64,000 nt of DNA from Sunxiuqinia elliptica (GTDB lineage: Bacteria; Bacteroidota; Bacteroidia; Bacteroidales; Prolixibacteraceae). The stretch is from positions 110,537-174,536 of the forward strand of contig NZ_FONW01000007.1 in assembly GCF_900113005.1 (NCBI RefSeq). Reading direction: 5' to 3'. Positions 57,301-64,000 of this stretch are shown in pieces. A model generated the notes under the pieces. The model saw nothing but the letters and a program-made list of their open reading frames with translations. It was not told where the DNA came from and ran no database searches. Made by a program: the position numbers and the translations under genes. Numbering within the stretch: the stretch's first letter is position 1; each line of letters opens with the position of its first letter.

Positions 57301-57610
57301 TTCAGTTAAGTATTCCAATAAGGGTAAAATTACAGTGGAATGCCAAGCCAAGCAAAAATCCGTCATTTTCTGTGTAAAAGATGAAGGGATTGGAATTGCT
57401 CAAGAGATGCTTGAAGTCATCTTTGAACGATTCAGGCAAGTAGATGATAGCAGCACCCGACGCTATGAAGGAGTTGGACTTGGCCTTTCAATCTGCAAGG
57501 AAATTGCAGAGCTGCTTCACGGGGAAATATGGGTTGAATCAGCGCCATTAAAAGGCTCAAAGTTCTATTTTAAATTGCCCTTAACCCAGGAAAACAACGC
57601 ACACAAGTGA
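54332..57610 (+). CDS. Multi-PAS sensor histidine kinase
   Basis: The 1092-residue soluble kinase has an N-terminal coiled coil (about residues 15-50) and then a run of about six PAS/PAC domains from residue 100 to 845 (for instance SDTVQEITGYCCQELL, ESFTEITGWTKEEYEG, CNYQFEQFFGATEAEIIG, NEKFERLSGYSRKELEN, SPRVQAITGYPPSHYLG). The HisKA dimerisation domain has the phosphorylated His869 in SHELRTPLNAIIGF, and the HATPase has NLISNSVKYS, DEGIGIAQ and GVGLGLSICKE. No membrane helix or receiver domain is seen and no response regulator is adjacent, so the partner is elsewhere. Its place after a metal efflux operon may be incidental. Confidence 0.93.
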   Translation: MLNKTQPQEGSNKPEEEIRRLKQRLEEEIAKNALLGEHIQQLQDGQKSSLPFANEKRLSAIQDFDSFNHLSIPAWEQDFSQVAQSIKALQVQGINSLSSYFDSRQDEFFRLLKQIKIIHHNKEAEMFTPKDMAYSSLLDLYLPEAYQSILKQFYCILRGEKRLTTELPIELPNGEKRYYILKWIAIEHPIPYKRVLVSLVNITDRHAMEEKLAETNRQLSTLIKNLSGIVYQCKNDNHWTMQYLSDTVQEITGYCCQELLFNKKKSFADLIHPEDRKSVEREVQQAIQKHHQFSIEYRITTKKGEERWVWEQGVGIPGHNPEHIETLEGYILDITDRKHYEEALLQSEEKFKKAFHASPMAIMLARERDGKIIEANESFTEITGWTKEEYEGKTSVELGIWTNPSDRIDYITTIQQEGKVKAREYLIFRKSGHLRNVLISGYPMRLGEDHIIIANITDITEHRQAQLNLKNERTHLRTVLETIPDLIWLKDPDGVYLNCNYQFEQFFGATEAEIIGKTDYDFVSKELADFFRTNDNLAIRKNQASTNLEWVTFASDGHRALLETVKTPMRDSQGELVGVLGVARDITKIKLNEEALKESEVLYKAIFNNTGTATCLIDENRTLILVNEKFERLSGYSRKELENKMKWTDFVIPEDLEKMQKHHNNRRQAPQNAPRQYEFTFVDRRKAEHHIFLNIDMIPGTKTSVASLLDVSVRINALNELRQSHEKYQNLVENINDIIYELDADWNFSYISPRVQAITGYPPSHYLGKYFLEVVAERDKADVEKRFDGFLKQKDNLPLEFRAQTLDGQTVWLRISVRPVIKKNHIIGLRGIGSDITRQKRTEQELINAKEKAEAADRLKSAFLATMSHELRTPLNAIIGFSQLIDESLPPAEMVDMGKIIHSSGNHLLSIIESIFELTMLQSKQTKLRVENFTAQEIGKSLEFFMKSELKKYDKQNISFSFSGFNAAKQPNIQSDKTKLTQLLTNLISNSVKYSNKGKITVECQAKQKSVIFCVKDEGIGIAQEMLEVIFERFRQVDDSSTRRYEGVGLGLSICKEIAELLHGEIWVESAPLKGSKFYFKLPLTQENNAHK

Positions 57611-57613
57611 AAA

Positions 57614-58687
57614 CTAAAAATCGATGGTCAATTGAATAGGCCCCTTTACGGGTTCTTCAAAGTTTGAGATGGTGAGTCCCAGCAAGCGAACGCCCTTCAC
57701 AAACGGAGCTTCGTGCTGCAATAATTCGGTTGCATGCGTATGCAACAGTTCTTTCGAACGAAACAAAGTCAACAAGGTTTTACTTCGGGTGATTTGCTCA
57801 AAGTCGGCAAACTTGATTTTCAGAGTCAGGGTCCGGCCATGCTTCTGCGCTCGCTCCAAACGTTGCCACACTTCATCTTCAATGGCCTGCATCTTGGTCT
57901 GTAAATCCTCCAACAAAAAATAATCAGTATCAAAAGTACGCTCCGCCCCCAGCGATTTTCGCTCGCGCGATGGTGTCACCGGGCGATCGTCATTTCCCCG
58001 AACAATTTGATAGTAATAAGCCCCCGATTTCCCAAACTGACGAATCAGCTCCTGCAGTTCCAGTTTTTTCAGATCAGCTCCAAAGTAAATCCCCTGCCGA
58101 TTCAGCTTTTCAGCCGTCACTTTGCCAATCCCAAAAAACTTGCGCACCTCCAGCTTCTCCAGGAAAGCTTCAGCCTCATCAGGCGTAATCACAAACAAGC
58201 CATCCGGCTTATCGACATCCGAGGCCACCTTAGCCAAAAACTTGCAATACGAAACTCCGGCCGAAGCAATCAAGCCCGTCTCTTCCTTGATGCGCCGTTT
58301 AAGTTCACGAGCAATAAGCGTAGCCGACGGTTTTCCTTTCCGTGCAAAAGTCACATCCAGAAAAGCTTCATCCAGCGACAAAGGCTCAACCAGGTCGGTG
58401 TACTCAAAAAAGATCTCCCGAATTTGCTGACTCACCTTTTTGTACTTATCGAAATTGCTGCGCACAAAAATCAAATCCGGGCACTTTCGCTTAGCCACCA
58501 CCGAAGCCATGGCCGAATGAATCCCATAACGCCGGGCCTCGTAGCTGGCTGCGGCAATCACTCCCCGCTCATGATCGCCACCAACAACCACAGGTTTCCC
58601 GCGCAATGCCGGATTATCGCGCTGCTCCACCGAAGCATAAAACGCATCCATATCCACATGTATAATCTTTCTCAACGGTGTTTCCAT
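57614..58687 (-). CDS. dinB: DNA polymerase IV (Y-family)
   Basis: The 357-residue error-prone polymerase has HVDMDAFYASVEQRDNP with the first catalytic Asp, SLDEAFLDV with the second Asp and Glu, and a thumb region with KFLAKVASDVDKPDG. The little-finger domain follows (RTFDTDYFLLEDLQ). The C-terminal beta-clamp-binding peptide is near IQLTIDF. The start is set at ATG 58687 (METPLRKIIHVDMD) instead of an upstream TTG. It ends 4 bases from the convergent kinase stop, with no terminator between. No SOS box is obvious upstream. Confidence 0.95.
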   Translation of the reverse strand: METPLRKIIHVDMDAFYASVEQRDNPALRGKPVVVGGDHERGVIAAASYEARRYGIHSAMASVVAKRKCPDLIFVRSNFDKYKKVSQQIREIFFEYTDLVEPLSLDEAFLDVTFARKGKPSATLIARELKRRIKEETGLIASAGVSYCKFLAKVASDVDKPDGLFVITPDEAEAFLEKLEVRKFFGIGKVTAEKLNRQGIYFGADLKKLELQELIRQFGKSGAYYYQIVRGNDDRPVTPSRERKSLGAERTFDTDYFLLEDLQTKMQAIEDEVWQRLERAQKHGRTLTLKIKFADFEQITRSKTLLTLFRSKELLHTHATELLQHEAPFVKGVRLLGLTISNFEEPVKGPIQLTIDF

Positions 58688-59169
58688 GGCCAACTTGTCA
58701 ATACATGTAAAAATCTAAAATCTGTAACAACGAAGTTTTGTACAGAATTGAGGTAAAAGTACCGTTTTTGCCCGAATTACACGAAAAAGCCGACAGACAA
58801 CCCTTTCGAACGCCGAACCCCCAACCCCCGATTCAATGAGCAAAAGCCAAGCTCACTCATCGGCTATCGCTCGGGATCCCTGCCTGACCATTCGGGGAAG
58901 AGTGCGGTTAAATGATAAAAAAAATAAAATCATCGCCTTACTAATTTAACGATAAAATCTCCTTCGTTGCCGGAAAGCGGGGGGTCATCACGAAAAATGG
59001 CTCGTTCATGAAAAAAAGATCATTTCTGTTTACTAATCATCAATTAGATTGTAAATTCATACATCCAATCAATTATGAACACTAGCTCATCGAAAGAAGG
59101 TCAGTAACACAGGAAAGGTCAGTGTTCCTATTAAAGATAGTTTGATGATTCGAAAACAAACCGGCTAAA
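58688..59169. other. Intergenic region between dinB and the tracrRNA
   Basis: About 480 bases without a supported gene. It includes short repeated words (for example aggtcagt at 59099 and 59118) and a GC-rich patch near 58800-58920 that recalls the repeat style of the 15.6-17.5 kb region. No hairpin of note besides those in the tracrRNA. Confidence 0.55.
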
Positions 59170-59270
59170 AATAAAAACTCCCACCGAAGCGGGAGTATAG
59201 GAATGTTTTCCTTCGGCTTATAGCCTTATTGTGATAAGATGTAAAACAAAATTCGTTCTAATGTTAACGA
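59168..59270 (-). ncRNA. tracrRNA of the type II-C CRISPR system
   Basis: On the minus strand, divergent from cas9, the sequence shows the usual tracrRNA parts. An A/T-rich anti-repeat (acatcttatcacaataagg and preceding bases, about 59228-59262) is followed by a small nexus-type hairpin ggct-ata-agcc (59215-59225) and then by a stem with a UUCG loop (59177-59196) and a T-rich tail. This order is as in Bacteroidota type II-C tracrRNAs. The crRNA repeat is expected to start with something like attgtgat (plus strand from 59229). Exact ends are estimated. A weak -33/-7 pair is possible near 59275-59305. Confidence 0.75.
59171..59196 (-). terminator. tracrRNA terminator
   Basis: On the minus strand, an 8-bp stem (actcccgc / gtgggagt with one G-T pair) closed by a UUCG loop is followed by tttttattttt. 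Confidence 0.85.
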
Positions 59271-59323
59271 AGGTAAGAAATAAAAGACATAAAAAACAAA
59301 CCAAACAATAAAAATTTAAACCT

Positions 59324-62300
59324 ATGGCTAAAATACTCGGACTGGACCTCGGAACTAACAGCATTGGCTGGGCAGTGGTTGAAAAAGAAAAAAATGAAGA
59401 TTTCAAGCTTATCGATAAAGGCGTTCGCATTTTTCAAGAAGGCGTAAAAATCGAAAAAGGAGTTGAAGGATCAAAAGCAGCAGAAAGAACAGCATACCGA
59501 AGTGCCAGACGATTAAAATATCGCCGAAAACTACGAAAAATTGAGGTTCTGAAAGTCCTTTCTGAATTTGGCTACTGTCCTCCATTAACAAATCAAGAGC
59601 TTCGAGACTGGCGCTACAAGGGAATTTATCCAATCAATCAAGCTTTCCGAAACTGGCAAAAAACCGATGAAATTGTAAGCAAAAATCCGTATCGATACAG
59701 AGCCTTAGCAGTAGAATCAAAATTCGACTTAAACAACGAAGTTGATCGATTTCGCTTAGGAAGGGCTTTTTATCATTTAGCCCAACGTAGAGGCTTCTTA
59801 AGTAACCGACTTGAAACAACTAAGGAAAATGATGGTACAGTAAAAAAACAAATTGAAGAACTTAATACCGCAAAAAAGAATAATACTCTTGGTCAGTATT
59901 TCTACAATTTATATCAGAAAGGCATAAAAATAAGAGGAAAATATACCCATCGGGAGAAACATTATTTAGAAGAATTCAACCGCATTATTGATTTTCAGCA
60001 ATTGCCATCCGAATTTGTCGATAAGCTCCACAAAGCTATTTTCTACCAACGTCCGTTAAAATCTCAAAAAGGATTAGTTGGAAATTGCCCGTTCGAAAAG
60101 AATAAACCCCGTTGCCCGGTATCGCATCCTCGATTTGAAGAATACCGAATGCATGCCTTTATCAATAATATCAAGCTAAAGACACCCGATGATGACCAAC
60201 TTCGATATTTGAATATCGATGAAAAAGAAACAATTATCCCGCTCTTTATGCGCAAAAGCAAGGAGCATTTCAAATTTGAAGATATCGCCAAGCGGCTCAC
60301 TCCAAAGGGAGCAAAATACTCTTATATAAAAAGGAAAGAACGTTCTGAGGCAGATTACTTATTCAACCATGACATGCGCACTTCAGTTAGCGGATGCCAT
60401 ACCACAGCTCAATTAATTGCCATATTTGGCGCTAACTGGGAACAAGAGCTTGTCAATTCTTATACATTGAAAGAACAGAAGACGGGACTCAAGTCAACAG
60501 AAGAAATCGTAACCGATATTTGGCATGTCCTTTTTTCATTCGATAAGACAGAAAAATTGGTTGAGTTTGCTCAAAACCGATTAAGGCTCGATGAGCAAAA
60601 AATACGAGAGTTCTCAAAAATCAAGTTGAAACACGACTACGGTGCTTTAAGCTTAAAGGCCATCCGGAAAATTCTACCTTATTTGAGACAAGGCTTGATC
60701 TATTCTCACGCTGTATTTATGGCTAAGTTGGAAGATTTGGTTCCTAAAAACATTTGGAGTCAAGAAGAGAATCGTAAGCTAATTCAAGATGAAATTCTTC
60801 ACATCATTCAATCCCAGAGTCGGGAAAAACAGCTGGCGGACATAGTCAATGGAATAATAACAATGAGCCGAAGGGAAGACATAAGCTGGAGTGACAATGA
60901 ATTCTGGCAGGCTAACCTTCAAAAAGACTTACTCAAAAAACTAAAAGCTGTTATTGGCAATAAAACCTGGGAAGAATATCCAGAGACCGAAAAAGAAGCC
61001 TATCAGCAAAAGGTTTATGAGCTCGTAAAGCAACAAATGAGCAATAATCTTGGACGCGGTGAATATCTGAAATCGAAAAGGACGGATGAGCGTATTCGTA
61101 ATTTCATCACCGACCAATTTGATGTTGATGCCAAACAATTGGAGCAAATGTATCATCCTTCAGCAGTTGAAGTCTATAGAAAGGCATCAAAGGCAGCTGA
61201 TGGAAACTACTATTTAGGAAGCCCCCTTATTTCGGCTATTAAAAATCCGATGGCCATGCGTGCTTTGCATCAACTTCGAAAAGTAGTTAATGAGTTGATT
61301 AAAAATCGAGTGATTGACTCTGATACCAAAATAAATATAGAAATGGCACGCGACCTTAAAAATGCCAATGAACGGAAAGCACTACAGCGCTGGCAAAATA
61401 AGAGACGTGACAAGCGTAAAGAATACCAAGAAGAGCTACGCCGAGATTACCTGGCTGCAACAGGAAAAGAGATGGAACCATCAGGAAACGACATCCTTAA
61501 ATACCAACTTTGGGAAGAGCAAAAACACATTTGCTTGTACACGGGAGAGAACATTGGCTTAACCGAGTTTATTGGCGACCATCCCAAATACGACCTTGAA
61601 CATACCATTCCTCGCAGTTTGTCATTCGATAACTCACAGGAAAACCTAAGCCTTTGCAACAGTCATTATAACCAAAAAATAAAGCGCAACCGTATCCCCT
61701 CTGAGTTACCCGACCATGAGACCATCCTCCAGCGAATTGAGCACTGGAAAAAATACATTGAAGAGGCGAAAGAAGGAGTTGAAAAAGCCGTTCGCCAAAG
61801 TAGGGCAAATGCCGACAACAAGGAAGTAAAAGACGCAGCAATCCAACGCCGACATCTGCATCAACTAAATCTTGACTATTGGAAAAGTAAATACCATCGT
61901 TTTGAGATGAAAGAGGTTCCCGAAGGATTTAAGAACAGTCAGCTAGTTGATATCGGGATCATTACAAAATATGCAAGACTGTATTTGAAAACCGTATTCA
62001 ACCACGTTTATACCGTAAAAGGAAAAACAGTTGCTGACTATCGGAAACTATGGGGAATACAAGATGAGTTTGTCAGAAAAGAACGAATAAACCACATTCA
62101 CCATTGCATTGATGCCATTACTATTGCCTGTATGAGCAAAGAAGCGTACGAGCAATTGGCAAATGCTTATCACGAGTGGGAAGAATTGGAACAAATGCAA
62201 GCAACAGATATGCCACAGGTAAGCCCTCCCTGGCCAAACTTTGCATCTGATTTAAAATCGATTGAAAACGAAGTATTTATTTCTCATTACACCCCTGATG

Positions 62301-63364
62301 TACTCCCCAAAAGAACTCGAAAAATATTAAAGAAAAGAGGGCAAGTCGTCCGGGACAAAAAAGGGAACTCTATCATTGTGAAAGGGGATTCGGTACGCGG
62401 AGCTTTGCATAAAGACACAAATTACGGAGCCATAAAACAAGAAGAGATCAATAAAAAAGGAGAGGTAACAGAAAAAACTGTTTACGTAGTCCGCAAGCCC
62501 ATCGATGCCTTAACACCAAGTGATGTTCAAAATATTGTTGACGACAATATCCGTTCGATTGTCGAAAAAGGCAAAAAGGAAGAAAGCAAGCTGCGTAAAG
62601 ACCTCGAGAAAGCGCAGAAGCAACTTCGGGATGCTGAAAAACAAGAACAACTAACAAACTGCCAGCAAACAGTTGACCAACTCTTGGATCAGCTATCAAA
62701 GATCTATGCCATCCCCAACAAAGACGGCAGCTATACTCCAATTAAAAAAGTAAGATGCAAAGCAACAACAGTTACAAATCCTTTAAAAATAAAAGCACAC
62801 CGAGATCAATCAAAAAAGGAACACAAACAATACAGCTATTTTGTAAATGATGGTAATTATGCAATGGTTGTGTATGAAGGCTTAAATAAAAAAGGAGAAA
62901 TCAAACGGGATTTTTCAATCGTCAACAATCTTGAGGCAGGTAAATATTTCAATACGAAAGAATCAGTAAATCCATTTCCCAACCAACATCCTAAATCAAA
63001 AAAATACTTAAAATACATTCTAAAAACAGGCTCTGTGGTTTTATTCTGGAAAGACTCTCCTGCTGAGTTAAAGAAAACGGCAACAGAAAGTGTATTGCTT
63101 TTGTATAAAGTTGTCAAAATGAATAAAGATGGAAGAATTACATTTAAGTTTCACCAGGAAGCCAGAAATGATGAAAGCCTAAAAACTGATTATGAAAGTA
63201 AATATGGAGAAAAAGCGCCCAAATCGTTAACTAATGGAGTTTCAACAGTTAATTTTGATTTTCCCGCACCAAAGTTATTATTAAGTCCTTCAAAATTCAA
63301 TTTTCTGGTCGAAGGCTACGAGTTTAAAATAAGTGCAACAGGAAAACTAGAATGGTTAAACTGA
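59324..63364 (+). CDS. cas9: Type II-C CRISPR-associated endonuclease Cas9
   Basis: The 1346-residue protein has the full set of Cas9 parts: RuvC-I with Asp8 (GLDLGTNSIGWAVVE), an Arg-rich bridge helix (ERTAYRSARRLKYRRKLRK), a helical recognition lobe, RuvC-II with Glu673 (NIEMARDL), an HNH domain with His760 in DLEHTIPRS and the LCNSHYNQKIKRN tail, RuvC-III with His927 and Asp930 (HHCIDAI), and a C-terminal PAM-interacting region. All catalytic residues are kept, so both DNA strands should be cut. The length fits Bacteroidota type II-C proteins. A Lys/Glu-rich coiled stretch lies near residues 1080-1120. No cas1 or cas2 starts within 640 bases downstream. The tracrRNA is directly upstream on the other strand. 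Confidence 0.97.
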   Translation: MAKILGLDLGTNSIGWAVVEKEKNEDFKLIDKGVRIFQEGVKIEKGVEGSKAAERTAYRSARRLKYRRKLRKIEVLKVLSEFGYCPPLTNQELRDWRYKGIYPINQAFRNWQKTDEIVSKNPYRYRALAVESKFDLNNEVDRFRLGRAFYHLAQRRGFLSNRLETTKENDGTVKKQIEELNTAKKNNTLGQYFYNLYQKGIKIRGKYTHREKHYLEEFNRIIDFQQLPSEFVDKLHKAIFYQRPLKSQKGLVGNCPFEKNKPRCPVSHPRFEEYRMHAFINNIKLKTPDDDQLRYLNIDEKETIIPLFMRKSKEHFKFEDIAKRLTPKGAKYSYIKRKERSEADYLFNHDMRTSVSGCHTTAQLIAIFGANWEQELVNSYTLKEQKTGLKSTEEIVTDIWHVLFSFDKTEKLVEFAQNRLRLDEQKIREFSKIKLKHDYGALSLKAIRKILPYLRQGLIYSHAVFMAKLEDLVPKNIWSQEENRKLIQDEILHIIQSQSREKQLADIVNGIITMSRREDISWSDNEFWQANLQKDLLKKLKAVIGNKTWEEYPETEKEAYQQKVYELVKQQMSNNLGRGEYLKSKRTDERIRNFITDQFDVDAKQLEQMYHPSAVEVYRKASKAADGNYYLGSPLISAIKNPMAMRALHQLRKVVNELIKNRVIDSDTKINIEMARDLKNANERKALQRWQNKRRDKRKEYQEELRRDYLAATGKEMEPSGNDILKYQLWEEQKHICLYTGENIGLTEFIGDHPKYDLEHTIPRSLSFDNSQENLSLCNSHYNQKIKRNRIPSELPDHETILQRIEHWKKYIEEAKEGVEKAVRQSRANADNKEVKDAAIQRRHLHQLNLDYWKSKYHRFEMKEVPEGFKNSQLVDIGIITKYARLYLKTVFNHVYTVKGKTVADYRKLWGIQDEFVRKERINHIHHCIDAITIACMSKEAYEQLANAYHEWEELEQMQATDMPQVSPPWPNFASDLKSIENEVFISHYTPDVLPKRTRKILKKRGQVVRDKKGNSIIVKGDSVRGALHKDTNYGAIKQEEINKKGEVTEKTVYVVRKPIDALTPSDVQNIVDDNIRSIVEKGKKEESKLRKDLEKAQKQLRDAEKQEQLTNCQQTVDQLLDQLSKIYAIPNKDGSYTPIKKVRCKATTVTNPLKIKAHRDQSKKEHKQYSYFVNDGNYAMVVYEGLNKKGEIKRDFSIVNNLEAGKYFNTKESVNPFPNQHPKSKKYLKYILKTGSVVLFWKDSPAELKKTATESVLLLYKVVKMNKDGRITFKFHQEARNDESLKTDYESKYGEKAPKSLTNGVSTVNFDFPAPKLLLSPSKFNFLVEGYEFKISATGKLEWLN

Positions 63365-63922
63365 AAACCGACTCACTCGGCAATATCAAACGAATAAAAT
63401 AACCAGTCCTTCAAGGTCTTGAAAGGTCATGAAGGATTCGTAAACAATTGAAAAATACAGGCTAAGCTTTTCCAAAGTTTAACACTTTGGAAAAGCTGAA
63501 CCACCTAAAAAAACGTAACAGCATGCTAAAAACCAGAACGGACTACTGGCAACCAGAGCGAAGCATGATTTTCCGGGGCGAAACGCTAAAATCGGTGGCG
63601 GTAGTGATTCAAACCAATACACCTGAGCTTTCTACCTCGGCGGAAAGCAATTTTCGGCAGCGGAGAGCAATAAATCACTGCGAAAAGCCTCTTTACCTGG
63701 TTCAATGCCTTTTCGCTGCGGGAATAAGCCTATCGCAGCCAAATAAACGGTCTCTGTTTCGGGGGAACCATCCCCCATTCAAACAATACTCCTGAACTTT
63801 GGGATAGATCAGAATACCGCACAGCTCGTCCCGCTTCGTTCTGTTTTCCCAAAATGTTCCTCCTCAAAACTGCTGTACCGGCAGACTACGCAACACTTTC
63901 TTATCATTCTCAAATTATTCCT
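63365..63922. other. Intergenic region after cas9
   Basis: The region contains the hairpin at 63465-63497 and a 102-codon open frame (63487-63795) without any recognisable protein feature and with base use unlike a gene, so it is not called. No CRISPR repeat is seen. Confidence 0.6.
63465..63497 (+). terminator. Hairpin downstream of cas9
   Basis: A perfect 14-bp stem (agcttttccaaagt / actttggaaaagct) with a 5-base loop lies 100 bases after the cas9 stop. No T-run follows. It may end the cas9 transcript and thus separate cas9 from any downstream adaptation genes. Confidence 0.6.
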
Positions 63923-64000
63923 ATGAATTTTTCAAAATTATCAATCGACGAGATTTTATTTCAGTCCAGTATTCGAATCAACAACAGCCTTGGCGATTCA
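63923..64000 (+). CDS. Start of an unidentified gene (3' end outside window)
   Basis: The frame is open from ATG 63923 to the window edge and gives 26 residues, MNFSKLSIDEILFQSSIRIN and on. It does not look like the start of Cas1 or Cas2. Nothing more can be said from this much sequence. Confidence 0.35.
   Translation, partial: MNFSKLSIDEILFQSSIRINNSLGDS

Noticed and set aside
59218-59430. Minus-strand frame overlapping the cas9 start
   Set aside because: It lies across the tracrRNA anti-repeat and the cas9 start; no protein feature.
63487-63795. 102-codon frame after cas9
   Set aside because: No resemblance to Cas1, Cas2, Csn2 or any known protein, unusual base use, and it begins inside the downstream hairpin.

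Overview
The window looks like a Bacteroidota chromosome, probably a Marinilabiliales or Prolixibacteraceae-type marine or anaerobic lineage (this lower rank is a guess). The support is several Bacteroidota -7 promoter boxes of the form TAnnTTTG, Crp-family regulators of the Bacteroidota kind, many lipoprotein signal peptides, a beta-barrel ending in Phe, and a Bacteroidota-style type II-C Cas9 with its tracrRNA. Most of the sequence is ordinary chromosome with moderate GC. One block at about 18.7-22.4 kb is clearly AT-richer and looks acquired.

Layout. 0-0.8 kb: end of an outer-membrane barrel gene. 1.3-4.6 kb: gyrB, a LOG-family protein and a small membrane protein. 4.7-11.3 kb: a C5-pathway tetrapyrrole cluster hemA-hemC-hemD-hemB-hemL-hemE. 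11.4-15.6 kb: two lipoproteins, an M81/MlrC-type metallopeptidase and a DUF4838 protein. 15.6-17.5 kb: a gene-free stretch built from repeated, hairpin-rich segments. 17.5-18.7 kb: an unknown protein followed by a decayed acidic heptad-repeat reading frame. 19.1-22.0 kb: a two-gene operon of a catalytically dead, full-length prokaryotic Argonaute and a two-TM membrane protein, overlapping as TAATG. This is the likely anti-phage system of the window and resembles the long-B pAgo plus transmembrane effector class. 22.5-34 kb: a cysteine desulfidase-family enzyme, an oxidoreductase and a patchwork of four Crp/Fnr-type regulators interleaved with small enzyme genes (peptide deformylase, AhpD-like, OsmC, methionine aminopeptidase, a b-type membrane protein, nucleoside hydrolase, YdcZ, GNAT). 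34-41 kb: a serine hydrolase, a lipoprotein, an LCIB-type (theta) carbonic anhydrase-like protein next to PEP carboxylase, and a CHRD lipoprotein.

40.8-47.7 kb (minus strand): a siroheme and assimilatory sulfite reductase operon (DUF2061, Met8-type dehydrogenase, cysJ, cysI, a second hemD, an SDR protein, cobA). It is preceded by a complete attenuator: a good promoter, a Cys-rich leader peptide, an antiterminator arm inside the leader ORF, and a terminator. 48-57.6 kb: a His-rich heavy-metal RND efflux operon and a large multi-PAS histidine kinase. 57.6-58.7 kb: DNA polymerase IV. 59.2-63.4 kb: a divergent tracrRNA and a full-length type II-C cas9. No cas1, cas2 or CRISPR array lies inside the window, so those parts, if present, are beyond the right edge.

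Functionally the window combines tetrapyrrole supply (heme precursors and siroheme), sulfur assimilation under predicted cysteine-responsive attenuation, metal efflux, and two guide-directed nucleic-acid systems (pAgo and Cas9) about 40 kb apart.
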